NCBI RefSeq assembly: GCF_003663825.1
Contig: NZ_RCCC01000001.1
Span: forward strand, 1,186,501 to 1,250,500
Length of the DNA stretch: 64,000 nucleotides
DNA from: Acidovorax sp. 106
GTDB taxonomy: Bacteria; Pseudomonadota; Gammaproteobacteria; Burkholderiales; Burkholderiaceae_C
Reading direction: 5' to 3'
The translations under genes and the position numbers were made by a program. A model generated the notes under the pieces. That model was given only the letters and a program-made list of their open reading frames with translations. It was not told the origin of the DNA and did no database searches. This document shows positions 1 to 8,631 of this stretch, piece after piece. Each line of letters opens with the position of its first letter. The stretch's first letter is position 1.

Positions 1-66
1 CTGTATGCCCACCTGGGCGGGGTGCCTGCGCTCAATGCGTACAGCTTCCTGTTCCGCAACGGCTGA
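1..66 (+). CDS. C-terminal tail of an unidentified protein (5' end outside window)
   Basis: An open frame runs from the window edge to a TGA at 64-66 and encodes 21 residues ending in SFLFRNG. A terminator-like hairpin follows within 20 bases, which supports a genuine gene end. The fragment is too short to assign to a family; its neighbour is a Bug-type receptor gene, and such receptors often sit beside the catabolic genes they serve. Confidence 0.5.
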   Translation: MYAHLGGVPALNAYSFLFRNG

Positions 67-81
67 GCCTGCCGCGGGCTG

Positions 82-109
82 AACAGGCACGCCTTGCGCG
101 TGCCTGTTT
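82..109 (+). terminator. Rho-independent-like terminator of the upstream gene
   Basis: There is an 11-bp perfect inverted repeat (82-92 with 98-108, arm AACAGGCACGC), a 5-base loop and a short T tract, starting 16 bases after the stop codon at 66. The T tract is only three bases, so termination may be partial. Confidence 0.6.
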
Positions 110-179
110 CACAGCGACCCACAGCACCGCCCCGACGGGAGCGGCCATCGCATTCCAACACTTGAATGGGAGTAGTGAC

Positions 180-1172
180 ATGGCAAAGGCAATAACGCGC
201 AGGGGCACCTGTGCAGTGATAGCGGCAACGGCACTGGCAGGCTGCCTCACATATCCCGCAGCATACGCCCAAAGCTACCCGGACAAGCCTGTGCAGCTGG
301 TGGTTCCCTTCCCACCCGGCGGTGCGGTGGACATGGTGGCCCGGCTTATCAACAAGCGGCTGGGGGAGCATTTGGGCCAGCCCATCGTGATCGAGAACAA
401 AGGCGGCGCAGGCACCATTGTGGGGGCCTCATTTGTGGCCAATGCGCCTGCCGACGGCTACACGCTGCTGATCAGCTCGGGCTCCACCTTTACCGCCAAC
501 CCGGCGCTCAACCCCAAGCTGCCCTACGACCCGGTCAAGAGCTACGAACCCATTGGCATGACTGCGCGAGTGCCCCTGGTGCTGCTGGCGCACAAGGATG
601 TTCCGATCCACACCCTGCAGCAGCTCAATGCCGCCGTGCGTGCCAACCCCGACAAGTATGTGTATGGCTCATTTGGCAACGGCACCACCGGGCACTTTGC
701 CGCAGAGCTGGTGTGGCGGGCCCTGGGCATCAAGCTGACGCATGTGCCCTACAAAGGCAGTGCCCCGGCCATGAGCGACCTGATCGGTGGGCAGATTCCG
801 TTTTCCATCGACACCGTGGCCGCAGCGCTACCGCAGATCAAAAGCGGAAAGATCAAGGCCATTGCCGTGACCGGTGCCACCCGTGCCACACAGTTGCCCG
901 ACGTGCCCACCGTGGCAGAGGCCGGGCATCCAGGCTTCTCGGCAGACTCCTGGCTGGCCATCGTGGCACCGCGCGGCCTGCCTGCCCCTGCGAGGGCCAA
1001 GCTGCAAAAAGCCCTGTCGGAAACCATGGCAGACGCTGAAGTGCGCAGCAAGCTGGGCGCCAGTGGCCTGGAGCCCGCTTATGCACCCGCGGCCACCGTG
1101 GCTGCGCGGATTGACGAAGAACTGCCGCGCATGCGGGCCATAGCCCAGAGCGCCAACATCCGCGCTGAATAA
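180..1172 (+). CDS. Bug/TctC-family periplasmic solute-binding receptor
   Basis: A 330-residue extracytoplasmic receptor of the Bug (TctC) family, expanded in Bordetella, Cupriavidus and Comamonadaceae. These bind carboxylates or other organic anions, sometimes feeding a TctAB permease. The N-terminus is a signal peptide (MAKAITRR, then a hydrophobic stretch ending AYAQS), followed by the family opening YPDKPVQLVVPFPPGG and the GGAGT loop. The ATG at 180 is chosen over the in-frame TTG at 162 because GGGAG lies 7 bases before it and it opens the signal peptide. No TctA or TctB gene is nearby, so this is an orphan receptor and the ligand cannot be told. Confidence 0.9.
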   Translation: MAKAITRRGTCAVIAATALAGCLTYPAAYAQSYPDKPVQLVVPFPPGGAVDMVARLINKRLGEHLGQPIVIENKGGAGTIVGASFVANAPADGYTLLISSGSTFTANPALNPKLPYDPVKSYEPIGMTARVPLVLLAHKDVPIHTLQQLNAAVRANPDKYVYGSFGNGTTGHFAAELVWRALGIKLTHVPYKGSAPAMSDLIGGQIPFSIDTVAAALPQIKSGKIKAIAVTGATRATQLPDVPTVAEAGHPGFSADSWLAIVAPRGLPAPARAKLQKALSETMADAEVRSKLGASGLEPAYAPAATVAARIDEELPRMRAIAQSANIRAE

Positions 1173-1239
1173 GGCGGGCACTGCCTGAACACGGAGCACG
1201 GGGGAACGCCCCTGTGCCCTCCTCCCTATTTCGGGCAGC

Positions 1240-3183
1240 TCAGGCCTGCAGCAACCCAGCCACCCGTTCGCGCAGCCCTGCGGGCTGCACCTCAGCGGCC
1301 GCCATCGCAGGCCCCACATTCAAGCCCACCCGGTTGAACAGGCCCCGGCGGAAGGGCTTGGCCATGGCGGTGCCGCGCTCCACGCGGCTGAAGAACGAGC
1401 CCCACAGGTTGGTCAGCGCCATGGGCACCACGGGGGCGTCCACACCGTCAGCCTGGGCGCGCTCGATGATCTTCATGATGCCGCCTTTGAACTCTTGCAG
1501 CTCACCATCCTTGGTGATGCCGCCTTCGGGGAAGATGGCCAGCAAGTCGCCCTCGCGCAGCACCTGCGCAGCGCGGTCAAACGCCGCCTGGTAGGTGGCG
1601 GGGTCGTCCTTTTGTGACGCCACCGGGATGGCCTTGGCCAGGCGGAACAGCCAGCCCAGCACCGGCACGCGGAAGATGCGGTGGTCCATCAGGAAGTAGA
1701 TAGGCCGGGGGCTAGCGGCCATGAGCAGCACGGCATCGACAAAGCTCACGTGGTTGCATGCCAGGATGGCCGCGCCCGTGGTGGGAATGTGCTCGTCACC
1801 CCGCACCTTGAAGCGGTACACAAAGCGCGACAGCACCCAAGCCACAAAACGCAGCAGGTATTCGGGCACCAGCAAAAAGATGTAGGCGGCTACCACGGCA
1901 TTGGCAATGCCGGTGAACAGGAAGACTTGCGGCACGGTGAAGCCCGCGCCCAGCAAGGCCCCTGCGATGACGGAGCTGCCAATCATGAACAGCGCATTCA
2001 GGATGTTGTTGGCCGCGATGATGCGGGCGCGGTGCGTGGGCTGGCTGCGCATTTGGATCAGGGCGTACATGGGCACGCTGTACAGCCCGGCAAACAGGCT
2101 CAGCAGCGCCAGGTCCAGCAGCACGCGCCAGTGTTGGTGTTGCGCAAGAAAGGCGGCAGCGCCCATCATCTCGGCCGCAGGCAGGCTGCGGGTGGCAAAG
2201 TACAAATCCACCGCAAACACGCTCATGCCGATGGCACCCAGCGGCACCAGGCCGATTTCAACGTGGCGGCGGCTGAGCACCTCGCACAGCAGCGAGCCCA
2301 CGCCAATGCCCACCGAGAACACCACCAGCAGCAGCGAGGCCACTTGCTCGTTGCCGTGCAGCACCTCTTTGGCCAGGGCCGGAAACTGCGACAGGAACAC
2401 GGCACCGAAGAACCACATCCAGCTGATACCCAACAACGAGCGGAACACCACCACGTTGCCGTGCGCCAGCTTGAGGTTGCGCCAGGTTTCGGTGAAGGGG
2501 TTCCAGTTGATAACCAAGCTGGGGTCGGTGGCCGGGGCAGAGGGAATGAACTGCGCTACCAACCGCCCTACCAGGGCCAGGGCCACGCAGCCCACGGCCA
2601 CCGCAGTGTGGCCAATGCCAGGGATGGCCACCAGCAAGCCGCCTGCCACCTGGCCCAGCAAGATGGCCACGAAGGTGCCCATCTCGACCATGCCGTTGCC
2701 GCCCGTCAGCTCGCGCTCGCTCAGCACCTGGGGCATGTAGGCAAACTTGACCGGCCCGAACAGCGTGGAATGCAGCCCCATGAGGAAGGTGCACAACAGC
2801 AGCACCGGCACGTTGTTGGCCACAAAGCCCACGGCCGCCAGCGCCATGATGGCGATCTCCAGGTTCTTCACGAAGCGGATCATCCGCGTCTTGTCGAACT
2901 TGTCGGTGAGCTGGCCCGAGGTGGCCGAGAACAGCAAAAATGGCAGGATGAACAGCGCACCGATCACCAGCCCCGCCATGGTTGGCGGCAGCCACGACAC
3001 GCTGAGCTGGTAGGTCACCATCACGGTGAATGCGAACTTGAACAGGTTGTCGTTGGCGGCACCCGAAAACTGCGTCCAGAAAAACGGGGCAAACCGGCGC
3101 TGGCGCAGCAGGGCAAACTGGTTGGGCTCTTCGTGGGCCGGGGGCGCAGGGTGCGCGGTGGGCTGCCCATGTTGGGGGGTCAT
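1240..3183 (-). CDS. MFS lysophospholipid flippase fused to 1-acyl-glycerol-3-phosphate acyltransferase (LplT-PlsC type)
   Basis: A 647-residue inner-membrane fusion. Residues about 25-420 form a 12-helix major-facilitator domain like LplT, which flips lysophospholipids inward. Residues about 455-647 are a PlsC-type acyltransferase with the catalytic NHVSFVD box (477-483) and FPEGG (551-555). Together they would import and re-acylate lysophospholipids. Unlike E. coli Aas, there is no acyl-ACP synthetase (AMP-binding) domain after the acyltransferase. The ATG at 3183 is chosen because GAGGAG precedes it; the frame stays open upstream but that stretch is antisense to the neighbouring gene. It lies 49 bases from the next leftward gene upstream. 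Confidence 0.9.
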   Translation of the reverse strand: MTPQHGQPTAHPAPPAHEEPNQFALLRQRRFAPFFWTQFSGAANDNLFKFAFTVMVTYQLSVSWLPPTMAGLVIGALFILPFLLFSATSGQLTDKFDKTRMIRFVKNLEIAIMALAAVGFVANNVPVLLLCTFLMGLHSTLFGPVKFAYMPQVLSERELTGGNGMVEMGTFVAILLGQVAGGLLVAIPGIGHTAVAVGCVALALVGRLVAQFIPSAPATDPSLVINWNPFTETWRNLKLAHGNVVVFRSLLGISWMWFFGAVFLSQFPALAKEVLHGNEQVASLLLVVFSVGIGVGSLLCEVLSRRHVEIGLVPLGAIGMSVFAVDLYFATRSLPAAEMMGAAAFLAQHQHWRVLLDLALLSLFAGLYSVPMYALIQMRSQPTHRARIIAANNILNALFMIGSSVIAGALLGAGFTVPQVFLFTGIANAVVAAYIFLLVPEYLLRFVAWVLSRFVYRFKVRGDEHIPTTGAAILACNHVSFVDAVLLMAASPRPIYFLMDHRIFRVPVLGWLFRLAKAIPVASQKDDPATYQAAFDRAAQVLREGDLLAIFPEGGITKDGELQEFKGGIMKIIERAQADGVDAPVVPMALTNLWGSFFSRVERGTAMAKPFRRGLFNRVGLNVGPAMAAAEVQPAGLRERVAGLLQA

Positions 3184-3232
3184 GCGGTTCTCCTCGAGGC
3201 TTTTTGTGGGGTGGTGTGCAGTGCGCACGGTG

Positions 3233-4081
3233 TCACTGCCCACGTTGCCCGCCATTCTGCATGGCGCGGCGTGGCACGGGCATAGCGATGTAGCGGCTGT
3301 GGTGCAGACGCGCCATGGCAAACAGCACGGGCAAGGCAGCGCCAGCGGCCAGCAGGTGCTTGAGGGTGTGGCCCGACACCCACCCGGCCGTGGCTTCGTA
3401 CACGGAATGGTCGGCCAGTTCCATCGCCTTGGCGGCGGCATACCAGGCGATCACGGCACCCAGTTGCAACGCCAGCGCGCCATGGCGGTGTGGCAGGCAC
3501 GCCAGGGCCAGTACCACCAGCATGCCGCCAATTTGCACCACCGCCCAAGGCAGCAGGTTGCCCGTGTGCGCCCACACCAGCACGGCAGCCGGTGCGGCCA
3601 CCAGCAGGCCCAGCGCCGTGGCCAGCCCGGCGCGGGGGCTGATGCGCCCCACGACGGCCAGCCCCAGCAGCCCGGCAAACGCCACCGACATGCCCAGGCG
3701 GTCCCACAGCAGGCCCGCATCGTCGGGCTGCCAGTGGTACCAAGCAGAGCCTGCGGTGGTCAACACCAGCCCCACAAAGAACAGCGCCGCCGTGGCGCGG
3801 GTGGCCAGGCACAACCGCAGGGCACCCAGGCGGCGCAGCCACACCAGCCCCCACACGCCCGCCACGGCAAACGGCAGGTTGCTGAGCACATCCAGCGCGC
3901 AGGGCAGGCCCCACCAGGCGCGCTGGTCGGCAAAGTCGTGCTGATGGGCACTGGCGGGCAGATGCGGCCCCCACACCGCCACGGCCAGCAGCGCGATGGC
4001 GGCGATGAGACATCCCCACTCGGCACGCTGCAGTGCAGGCCAGCGGCGGGTGGATAAAGGCAAGGAATGGACAGCGTTCAT
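3233..4081 (-). CDS. Ceramidase-like (CREST superfamily) integral membrane protein
   Basis: A 282-residue protein with about seven hydrophobic helices. It resembles bacterial members of the alkaline ceramidase / CREST membrane hydrolase superfamily. The supporting motifs are a Ser and His in GSAWYHWQPDD (near residue 110), an Asp in WDRLGMSVAF, and a late HTLKHLL histidine pair, the usual arrangement for the metal-dependent active site. The substrate is unknown: the bacterium need not make ceramide, and other amides or lipids are possible. It is transcribed leftward, divergent from the XRE regulator at 4233, and precedes the lipid flippase/acyltransferase gene, which hints at a role in membrane lipid turnover. 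Confidence 0.65.
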   Translation of the reverse strand: MNAVHSLPLSTRRWPALQRAEWGCLIAAIALLAVAVWGPHLPASAHQHDFADQRAWWGLPCALDVLSNLPFAVAGVWGLVWLRRLGALRLCLATRATAALFFVGLVLTTAGSAWYHWQPDDAGLLWDRLGMSVAFAGLLGLAVVGRISPRAGLATALGLLVAAPAAVLVWAHTGNLLPWAVVQIGGMLVVLALACLPHRHGALALQLGAVIAWYAAAKAMELADHSVYEATAGWVSGHTLKHLLAAGAALPVLFAMARLHHSRYIAMPVPRRAMQNGGQRGQ

Positions 4082-4186
4082 GGCAAGAGGCCCTCCCAGG
4101 GCGGCAACACAAGATGGAACGCAGTGTGCAAAGGCCCACGGGTTTTCCCCTCAAAAAGTCGCGCGCAGGGCTACCCAAAGCACTTC

Positions 4187-4207
4187 GGGTATCCATAATC
4201 GATACCC
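4187..4207. promoter_or_regulatory. Candidate operator between the ceramidase-like gene and the XRE regulator
   Basis: The inverted repeat GGGTATC-N7-GATACCC has perfect 7-bp arms and ends 25 bases before the XRE start codon, within a divergent promoter region. The 7-base centre contains CATAAT, which could be a -10 box. A dyad of this size next to an HTH gene suggests autoregulation; binding is inferred. Confidence 0.45.
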
Positions 4208-4232
4208 AATCGCCACAACCAAAGAGCCGCCC

Positions 4233-4973
4233 ATGAGCACGACCGCCGATCTTGTTGCCGCGCTGAAAAAAGAGTTGAAGAACGCGCAGATGACCTATGC
4301 CGACCTGGCGCAGGCCTTGGGCATGGCCGAGTCCAGCGTCAAGCGCATGCTGGCCAAGGGGGACATGCCGCTGTCGCGCATTGACGCCATCTGCCGTGCC
4401 CTGGCGCTGGACTTTGCCGACCTGGCCCGGCGCGTGGCCGATGAGCAGCCGCTGCTCAAAGAGCTGACGCAAGAGCAGGAAGCCGCCGTGGTGGGCGACA
4501 AGAAGCTGCTGCTGATGGCGATTTGCGTGCTCAGCCAATGGACGCTTGAGCAGGTGGTGGCCACCTACCGGCTCACCGAGGCCGAGGGCATCAAGTACCT
4601 GGCGCAGCTTGACCGCATCGGCATCATCGAGCTGCGGCCGCTGAACCGCTACCGCCTGAAGCTGGCCAAGACCTTCCGCTGGCGCCCCCATGGGCCGGTG
4701 ATGCATTACTTTCGCGACCATGCGCTGCTCAACTACTTTGCCGGGGGCTTTGACGGCCCTGGCGAAGGCGTGCTGCTGGTGCACGGCTCCATCAGCCGGG
4801 CGCTGGCCCCCGCCTTTATGGAGCGCATGCAGCGCGTGGCGCAGGACTTTGCACAGCAGCACCTGGCCGACCAAAAACTGCCCAGCCGCGAGCTGGAGGG
4901 CTACACGGTGCTACTGGCCATGCGCAGCTGGGAGTTTGATGTGTTTGCCAGCATGCGCCGCATGGCGGGCTGA
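4233..4973 (+). CDS. XRE-family helix-turn-helix transcriptional regulator
   Basis: A 246-residue protein. Residues about 8-70 form a Cro/CI-type helix-turn-helix (MTYADLAQALGMAESSVKRML). The rest is an alpha-helical region of unknown ligand specificity with a second winged-helix-like segment (LEQVVATYRLTEAEGIKYL, then a wing-like strand) around residues 108-150. It is divergent from the ceramidase-like gene, with a 7+7 bp dyad just upstream of its own start, so it may control itself and that gene. The ATG at 4233 starts the HTH at the usual distance. Confidence 0.8.
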   Translation: MSTTADLVAALKKELKNAQMTYADLAQALGMAESSVKRMLAKGDMPLSRIDAICRALALDFADLARRVADEQPLLKELTQEQEAAVVGDKKLLLMAICVLSQWTLEQVVATYRLTEAEGIKYLAQLDRIGIIELRPLNRYRLKLAKTFRWRPHGPVMHYFRDHALLNYFAGGFDGPGEGVLLVHGSISRALAPAFMERMQRVAQDFAQQHLADQKLPSRELEGYTVLLAMRSWEFDVFASMRRMAG

Positions 4974-5004
4974 TGGCCTGATGCCTCTACACAATCACTA
5001 TTAA

Positions 5005-5039
5005 TTTGATAGCTGCCAGCGCTTTATTCATAAGCGCTA
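5005..5039. repeat. Family-1 palindromic repeat, copy R1
   Basis: A degenerate copy of the interspersed palindrome: TTTGATAGCTGCCAGCGC, then TTTATTCATAAGCGCT. It lies between the XRE and DUF2867 genes, 20 bases before the preferred start of the latter. Confidence 0.7.
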
Positions 5040-5059
5040 CAACCCAAAATATCTCAAAT

Positions 5060-5608
5060 ATGCCCGCTACACAGCCACGCCCGCCCGTTCAGACAACGCA
5101 GGTGCCACCTGGCACGGCCATCCATGCCAGCCTGCCCGCCGCACAGTTTTACGACGCCTATCAGGTGGCCGACCCGGCCCCAGCCCGCAGCGCCTTGCAG
5201 ACCTGGCTGGACCTGGTCGCCCAAACACCGCGCTGGACACAGCACCTGATGGCGGCACGCAACCGGCTGGTACGCATGGTCGGACTCAAGGACCTGGGGC
5301 AGTTGCACGACAGGCACCCCACCGCAACAGGCCAACTCTCGCGGAACGCCAGCGATTACCAAGTGGGGGATCGGGTGGGCATCTTCCTCATCCGCCACCT
5401 CAGTGACACCGAGGTGGTGATGGGCCAGGACGACAAGCACCTGGACGTGCAGGTGTCCCTGCACAAATACGCCCCCGCCGGGCAAGCCCCCATGGTGGTG
5501 GTCAGCTCGGTGGTGCACATACACAACGCGCTGGGGCATGCCTACATGGCGGTGGTCAAGCCTTTTCACCGGCGCATCGTGCGGGCCATGCTGGGGCGGC
5601 TGCAGTAG
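5060..5608 (+). CDS. DUF2867-family protein
   Basis: A 182-residue cytoplasmic protein of unknown function. The C-terminal part (residues about 100-180) carries features of the DUF2867 / SRPBCC-like family: a GDRVGIF strand, paired beta strands, and a closing PFHRRIVRAML helix. No signal peptide or membrane segment is seen. The ATG at 5060 is preferred to the TTG at 5006 because the extra 18 codons come from the palindromic repeat R1. There is no convincing ribosome-binding site for either, so the start is uncertain. Confidence 0.65.
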   Translation: MPATQPRPPVQTTQVPPGTAIHASLPAAQFYDAYQVADPAPARSALQTWLDLVAQTPRWTQHLMAARNRLVRMVGLKDLGQLHDRHPTATGQLSRNASDYQVGDRVGIFLIRHLSDTEVVMGQDDKHLDVQVSLHKYAPAGQAPMVVVSSVVHIHNALGHAYMAVVKPFHRRIVRAMLGRLQ

Positions 5609-5718
5609 GCGCGGCACATTCCGTCACAACACTTCGCACTGCGCCTACAAACGCTTGACGTACCAGCGGCACCATGAAGGCTCCGGTTCTGAGAACCTGT
5701 TCTGAAGGAGCAAACACC

Positions 5719-6213
5719 ATGGCACACACAGCCCGCAACCCGCGCAATGCCCTCAATGCACTCACGGCCGCAGCGCTGGCCCTGCTCAGCCTGTGCACCC
5801 TGGCCCCCGCACACGCGCAGAGCACAGCCGTGGTGGTTCAAGCAGGCAACGTACAGGTGCAGTACACCCAGGCACCGCCGCCGCCCCGGCACGAAGCCAC
5901 ACCCCGCCCCCGGAGCGGCATGGCCTGGGTGCCAGGGCACTGGGAATGGCGCGGCCACCGCCATGTGTGGATGGGTGGACACTGGGTCAAAGCCCGCCCG
6001 GGCTACCACTACCGCCCGGTGCAATGGCAAGAGCGCGATGGCCGCTGGCACATGCAGCCCGGCGGTTGGGACCGTGATGGCGATGGCATCCCCAACCGCT
6101 ACGACAAAGACAAGGATGGCGACGGCATTGGCAACCGCCATGACCGCGACCGGGACGGTGACGGAGTGCCCAACCGGCATGACCGCCGCCCAGACAATGG
6201 GCACCGTTATTGA
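5719..6213 (+). CDS. Secreted WXXGXW-repeat protein with calcium-binding-like DxDGDG repeats
   Basis: A 164-residue exported protein. It has a signal peptide ending AHAQS, a Pro/Arg-rich linker, and two WXXGXW motifs (WVPGHW, WMGGHW), typical of the YXWQ/BcpO-related repeat family. The C-terminus is built of three aspartate-rich units of the form DRDGDGIPN/DKDGDGIGN/DRDGDGVPN, resembling thrombospondin type-3 calcium-binding loops. GAAGGAG 9 bases before the ATG at 5719 fixes the start. Function is unknown; a cell-envelope, calcium-responsive role is inference. Confidence 0.7.
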   Translation: MAHTARNPRNALNALTAAALALLSLCTLAPAHAQSTAVVVQAGNVQVQYTQAPPPPRHEATPRPRSGMAWVPGHWEWRGHRHVWMGGHWVKARPGYHYRPVQWQERDGRWHMQPGGWDRDGDGIPNRYDKDKDGDGIGNRHDRDRDGDGVPNRHDRRPDNGHRY

Positions 6214-6318
6214 GAGTAGGCCTTGCGCCCGGCCTTGGCAGGGCGCCTCACCGGGTCACAACAGAGGCGCCCCATAGGCCCTCGCAGCCCGTTGCTTGGT
6301 CAGTTCAGCCCCACCGAA

Positions 6319-7128
6319 CTACGCAATGCAACGCAGCTCTGCGCGCCCCACCCCGCCCAGCTCGGCCACCACCACGGCCCCCGGGGCCACCAGCAGGTTG
6401 CCGGTGCACGAACCCGTAGTCACCCACTGGCCTGCGCGCAGGCCTCCCAGGCTGTGGGCGCCCTCGTTGGCCAGCCACACCAGCAGGCGCAGCGGGTCGC
6501 CCGCCGGGTTGCCCCAGGCGGCGCGCTGCACAGCCAGGGCGCCATTCACCCACAGGCCCACGGGCAGTGTCAGCGGGTCCAGGGCCGCCAGGTCTGCCGG
6601 GCTGGTGAGGCCGCTGCCCACCACCAGCGCGCCGTGGCTGCCCTGGTCGGCCAGGCGGCTCCAGGCGCTTTGCACGCCCCAGGCGGCGTAGCGGGTGTCG
6701 CACACTTCAATGGCGGCGCGGGCAGAGCACATGGCCGCAAGCACCTCGGCACGCGAGTAAGGCTGTGCACGCGGGGGCAGGTCGGTGCCCAGCTCATAGA
6801 CCAGTTCGGCCTCCACCCCAATGACCACGTTGCCACCGCAAGGCAGCGCCTGCGCTTGCCCCTGCGCGCAGACCCACACCGAGTCTTGCGTGAGCGCGCC
6901 CCGCGAGGGCTGTGAATCAGGCGAGGAGGCGCCCACCTTCCAGCCCACCACGGCACCCCGCGCTTGCACCACAGCGTCTTGCACCGCGTAGGCCTGCGCG
7001 GCGTTTTGGGGCTGGAGCGCAGCGGGCAAGTCCAGCGGCCGGGGGCCTTGGCCCAGGCGCGCCTGCGTAATCACGGCGGCACTGGCCTGGGCATCAAAGG
7101 GGGCGAGCACGGCAGATTCAGAGGTCAT
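6319..7128 (-). CDS. 2-keto-4-pentenoate hydratase / oxalocrotonate decarboxylase family protein (MhpD-like)
   Basis: A 269-residue member of the fumarylacetoacetate-hydrolase-related MhpD family, which hydrates 2-hydroxypenta-2,4-dienoate or decarboxylates 4-oxalocrotonate in meta-cleavage of aromatics. The metal-binding glutamates are visible in GVEAELVYEL (near residues 104-113), and the glycine-rich GWKVGASS sits near residue 62. No other meta-cleavage gene is nearby, so the physiological substrate is unknown. The next gene upstream (FIST protein) is 99 bases away on the same strand. Confidence 0.8.
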   Translation of the reverse strand: MTSESAVLAPFDAQASAAVITQARLGQGPRPLDLPAALQPQNAAQAYAVQDAVVQARGAVVGWKVGASSPDSQPSRGALTQDSVWVCAQGQAQALPCGGNVVIGVEAELVYELGTDLPPRAQPYSRAEVLAAMCSARAAIEVCDTRYAAWGVQSAWSRLADQGSHGALVVGSGLTSPADLAALDPLTLPVGLWVNGALAVQRAAWGNPAGDPLRLLVWLANEGAHSLGGLRAGQWVTTGSCTGNLLVAPGAVVVAELGGVGRAELRCIA

Positions 7129-7227
7129 TGCAAAAATCTTTCAACAGTGGATTGCGCAGTGGGCTACGGTCAGGGGCTTGGCGCGGGGATTGTCTGGACA
7201 TCGCCAGGCACCGGGTTGTGGCCCCAC

Positions 7228-8559
7228 TCAAGCGTCGGTGAACACCGTGAGCACACCGGTGTAGCCATACAGGTGGTGGTGCGCAATTTCGCCGCCCGCA
7301 AAAAAGCCGACCAGGGGCACATCGCCCAGCGCGTGGCGCACGATGTGCAGCTCGGCACTGGGGCCGCCAAAGTGCGGGCCGCCCCGGCCAGAGCAGCTCA
7401 CGTAAATGGCGCCCCGGATGGAGCGCCCCGCCAGCGACGGCGTGTCTGCCAGCCCATTCGTGCCGGGGGCGGGGGCCGCTGTGCCAGCGGCATCGGCATC
7501 GGCATTACGGACGCCCCCCTCTGCCAGCGGTACATGCTCTAGTTCCTCGGGCGATAGTTCTTCGCGGATTTCGGCGCAGATGCGCATCAAATCGGCCCGC
7601 GCCGCCGCCACATTGCGCTGGCAAAACGCCAGGTGCATGCCCGCCTGCACCGGCTCGGCCAGGGCCACGCCACGGCGGCCGCCATCGAGCCCCACGATGT
7701 GGCGCACCCGCGTGTCGGTGCCAAAGTGGCCGGTGCGCTGGCGCCCCATGGGCTGGGCGCCCGCATCGACCAGCCCGGCCAGCGTAGCGCGCACCCGCCG
7801 CAGCGCGGGCTGCGGGTCGCCACCGTCCAGCGTCACTTGCAGGGTGTCCAGCAGCACGTCCAGTGCGGGCTCGTGGTCCAGCTCCAGCACCACGTTGTCG
7901 TTGGCTGCGGTGATGGTGCGCAGGGCGCCCACGGGCTGACAGCCTTGGGTCACGCGCGAGAGCAAGGGCACGCGGGGGCCAAAGGCCACGCCCGAAAGGC
8001 CCCCATCAAACACCCCGCTGGCCGCCCCCTGCCCGGCCATGTTGCCATTGCCCGCCACAGCAAATTGCACGCTGGCTGCGCGGCTAGCGCTCAAGCCGCC
8101 AAAGAGGTAACCCGTTTCGGTGCGGCCCGCCATTTCGTGCAGCAGCTCGGCCAGCTCGGGCGTATGCCCGTCAGCGTGCACCAGCGCCGTCTGGGCCACA
8201 AAGCCGCTGGCCGGGTGGCGCGGCAGCGGCGCCACGCCCGAGAACACGCGGTATTGGTCTGCAGGCACATCGAGCAGCATGACCGACAGCGCAGGCTCGT
8301 CAAAGTACTCGGCGTTGTGGGCCGACACGCCGACGCCCACGGTGCCGCTCCAGTCGGTCACCTCGGGCAGCTCGCTGGCCAGGTAGTCGAGCAGCGCGCG
8401 TGCCTCGTTGGCGTAATGGTCGGTGATGTACAGCAGCCCCAGGGTGGGCGCGGCGGCGTAAGCGGGCAGCGCCATTTGTGCACGCAACTGCGCCAGCACC
8501 AGCGCTGCCGCCATGCGCCACTGGGGATGGGTGGCGTGGCCTGTAGGAAAGAGGGTCAT
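7228..8559 (-). CDS. FIST-domain signal transduction protein
   Basis: A 443-residue soluble protein with an N-terminal FIST domain (residues about 25-220, LGLLYITDHYANEARALLDYL and GTVGVGV) and a C-terminal FIST_C domain closing with GFFAGGEIAHHHLYGYTGVL. FIST domains are proposed small-ligand (amino acid) sensors, usually linked to kinases or c-di-GMP enzymes; here it stands alone. The long middle section (about 330-385) is Ala/Gly-rich and looks unstructured. Confidence 0.85.
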   Translation of the reverse strand: MTLFPTGHATHPQWRMAAALVLAQLRAQMALPAYAAAPTLGLLYITDHYANEARALLDYLASELPEVTDWSGTVGVGVSAHNAEYFDEPALSVMLLDVPADQYRVFSGVAPLPRHPASGFVAQTALVHADGHTPELAELLHEMAGRTETGYLFGGLSASRAASVQFAVAGNGNMAGQGAASGVFDGGLSGVAFGPRVPLLSRVTQGCQPVGALRTITAANDNVVLELDHEPALDVLLDTLQVTLDGGDPQPALRRVRATLAGLVDAGAQPMGRQRTGHFGTDTRVRHIVGLDGGRRGVALAEPVQAGMHLAFCQRNVAAARADLMRICAEIREELSPEELEHVPLAEGGVRNADADAAGTAAPAPGTNGLADTPSLAGRSIRGAIYVSCSGRGGPHFGGPSAELHIVRHALGDVPLVGFFAGGEIAHHHLYGYTGVLTVFTDA

Positions 8560-8631
8560 AGTGCAACGACTTTAGCGCGACAGCGGCGCCTGCGCCCAGG
8601 CGCAGCACTTGCCCACGCGCTGCTCGGGAGT

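Noticed and set aside
1681..3285. 534-residue plus-strand frame over the flippase/acyltransferase gene
   Set aside because: It is an antisense shadow: rich in His/Gln/Gly with no domain, and fully overlapped by a well-supported enzyme gene on the other strand.
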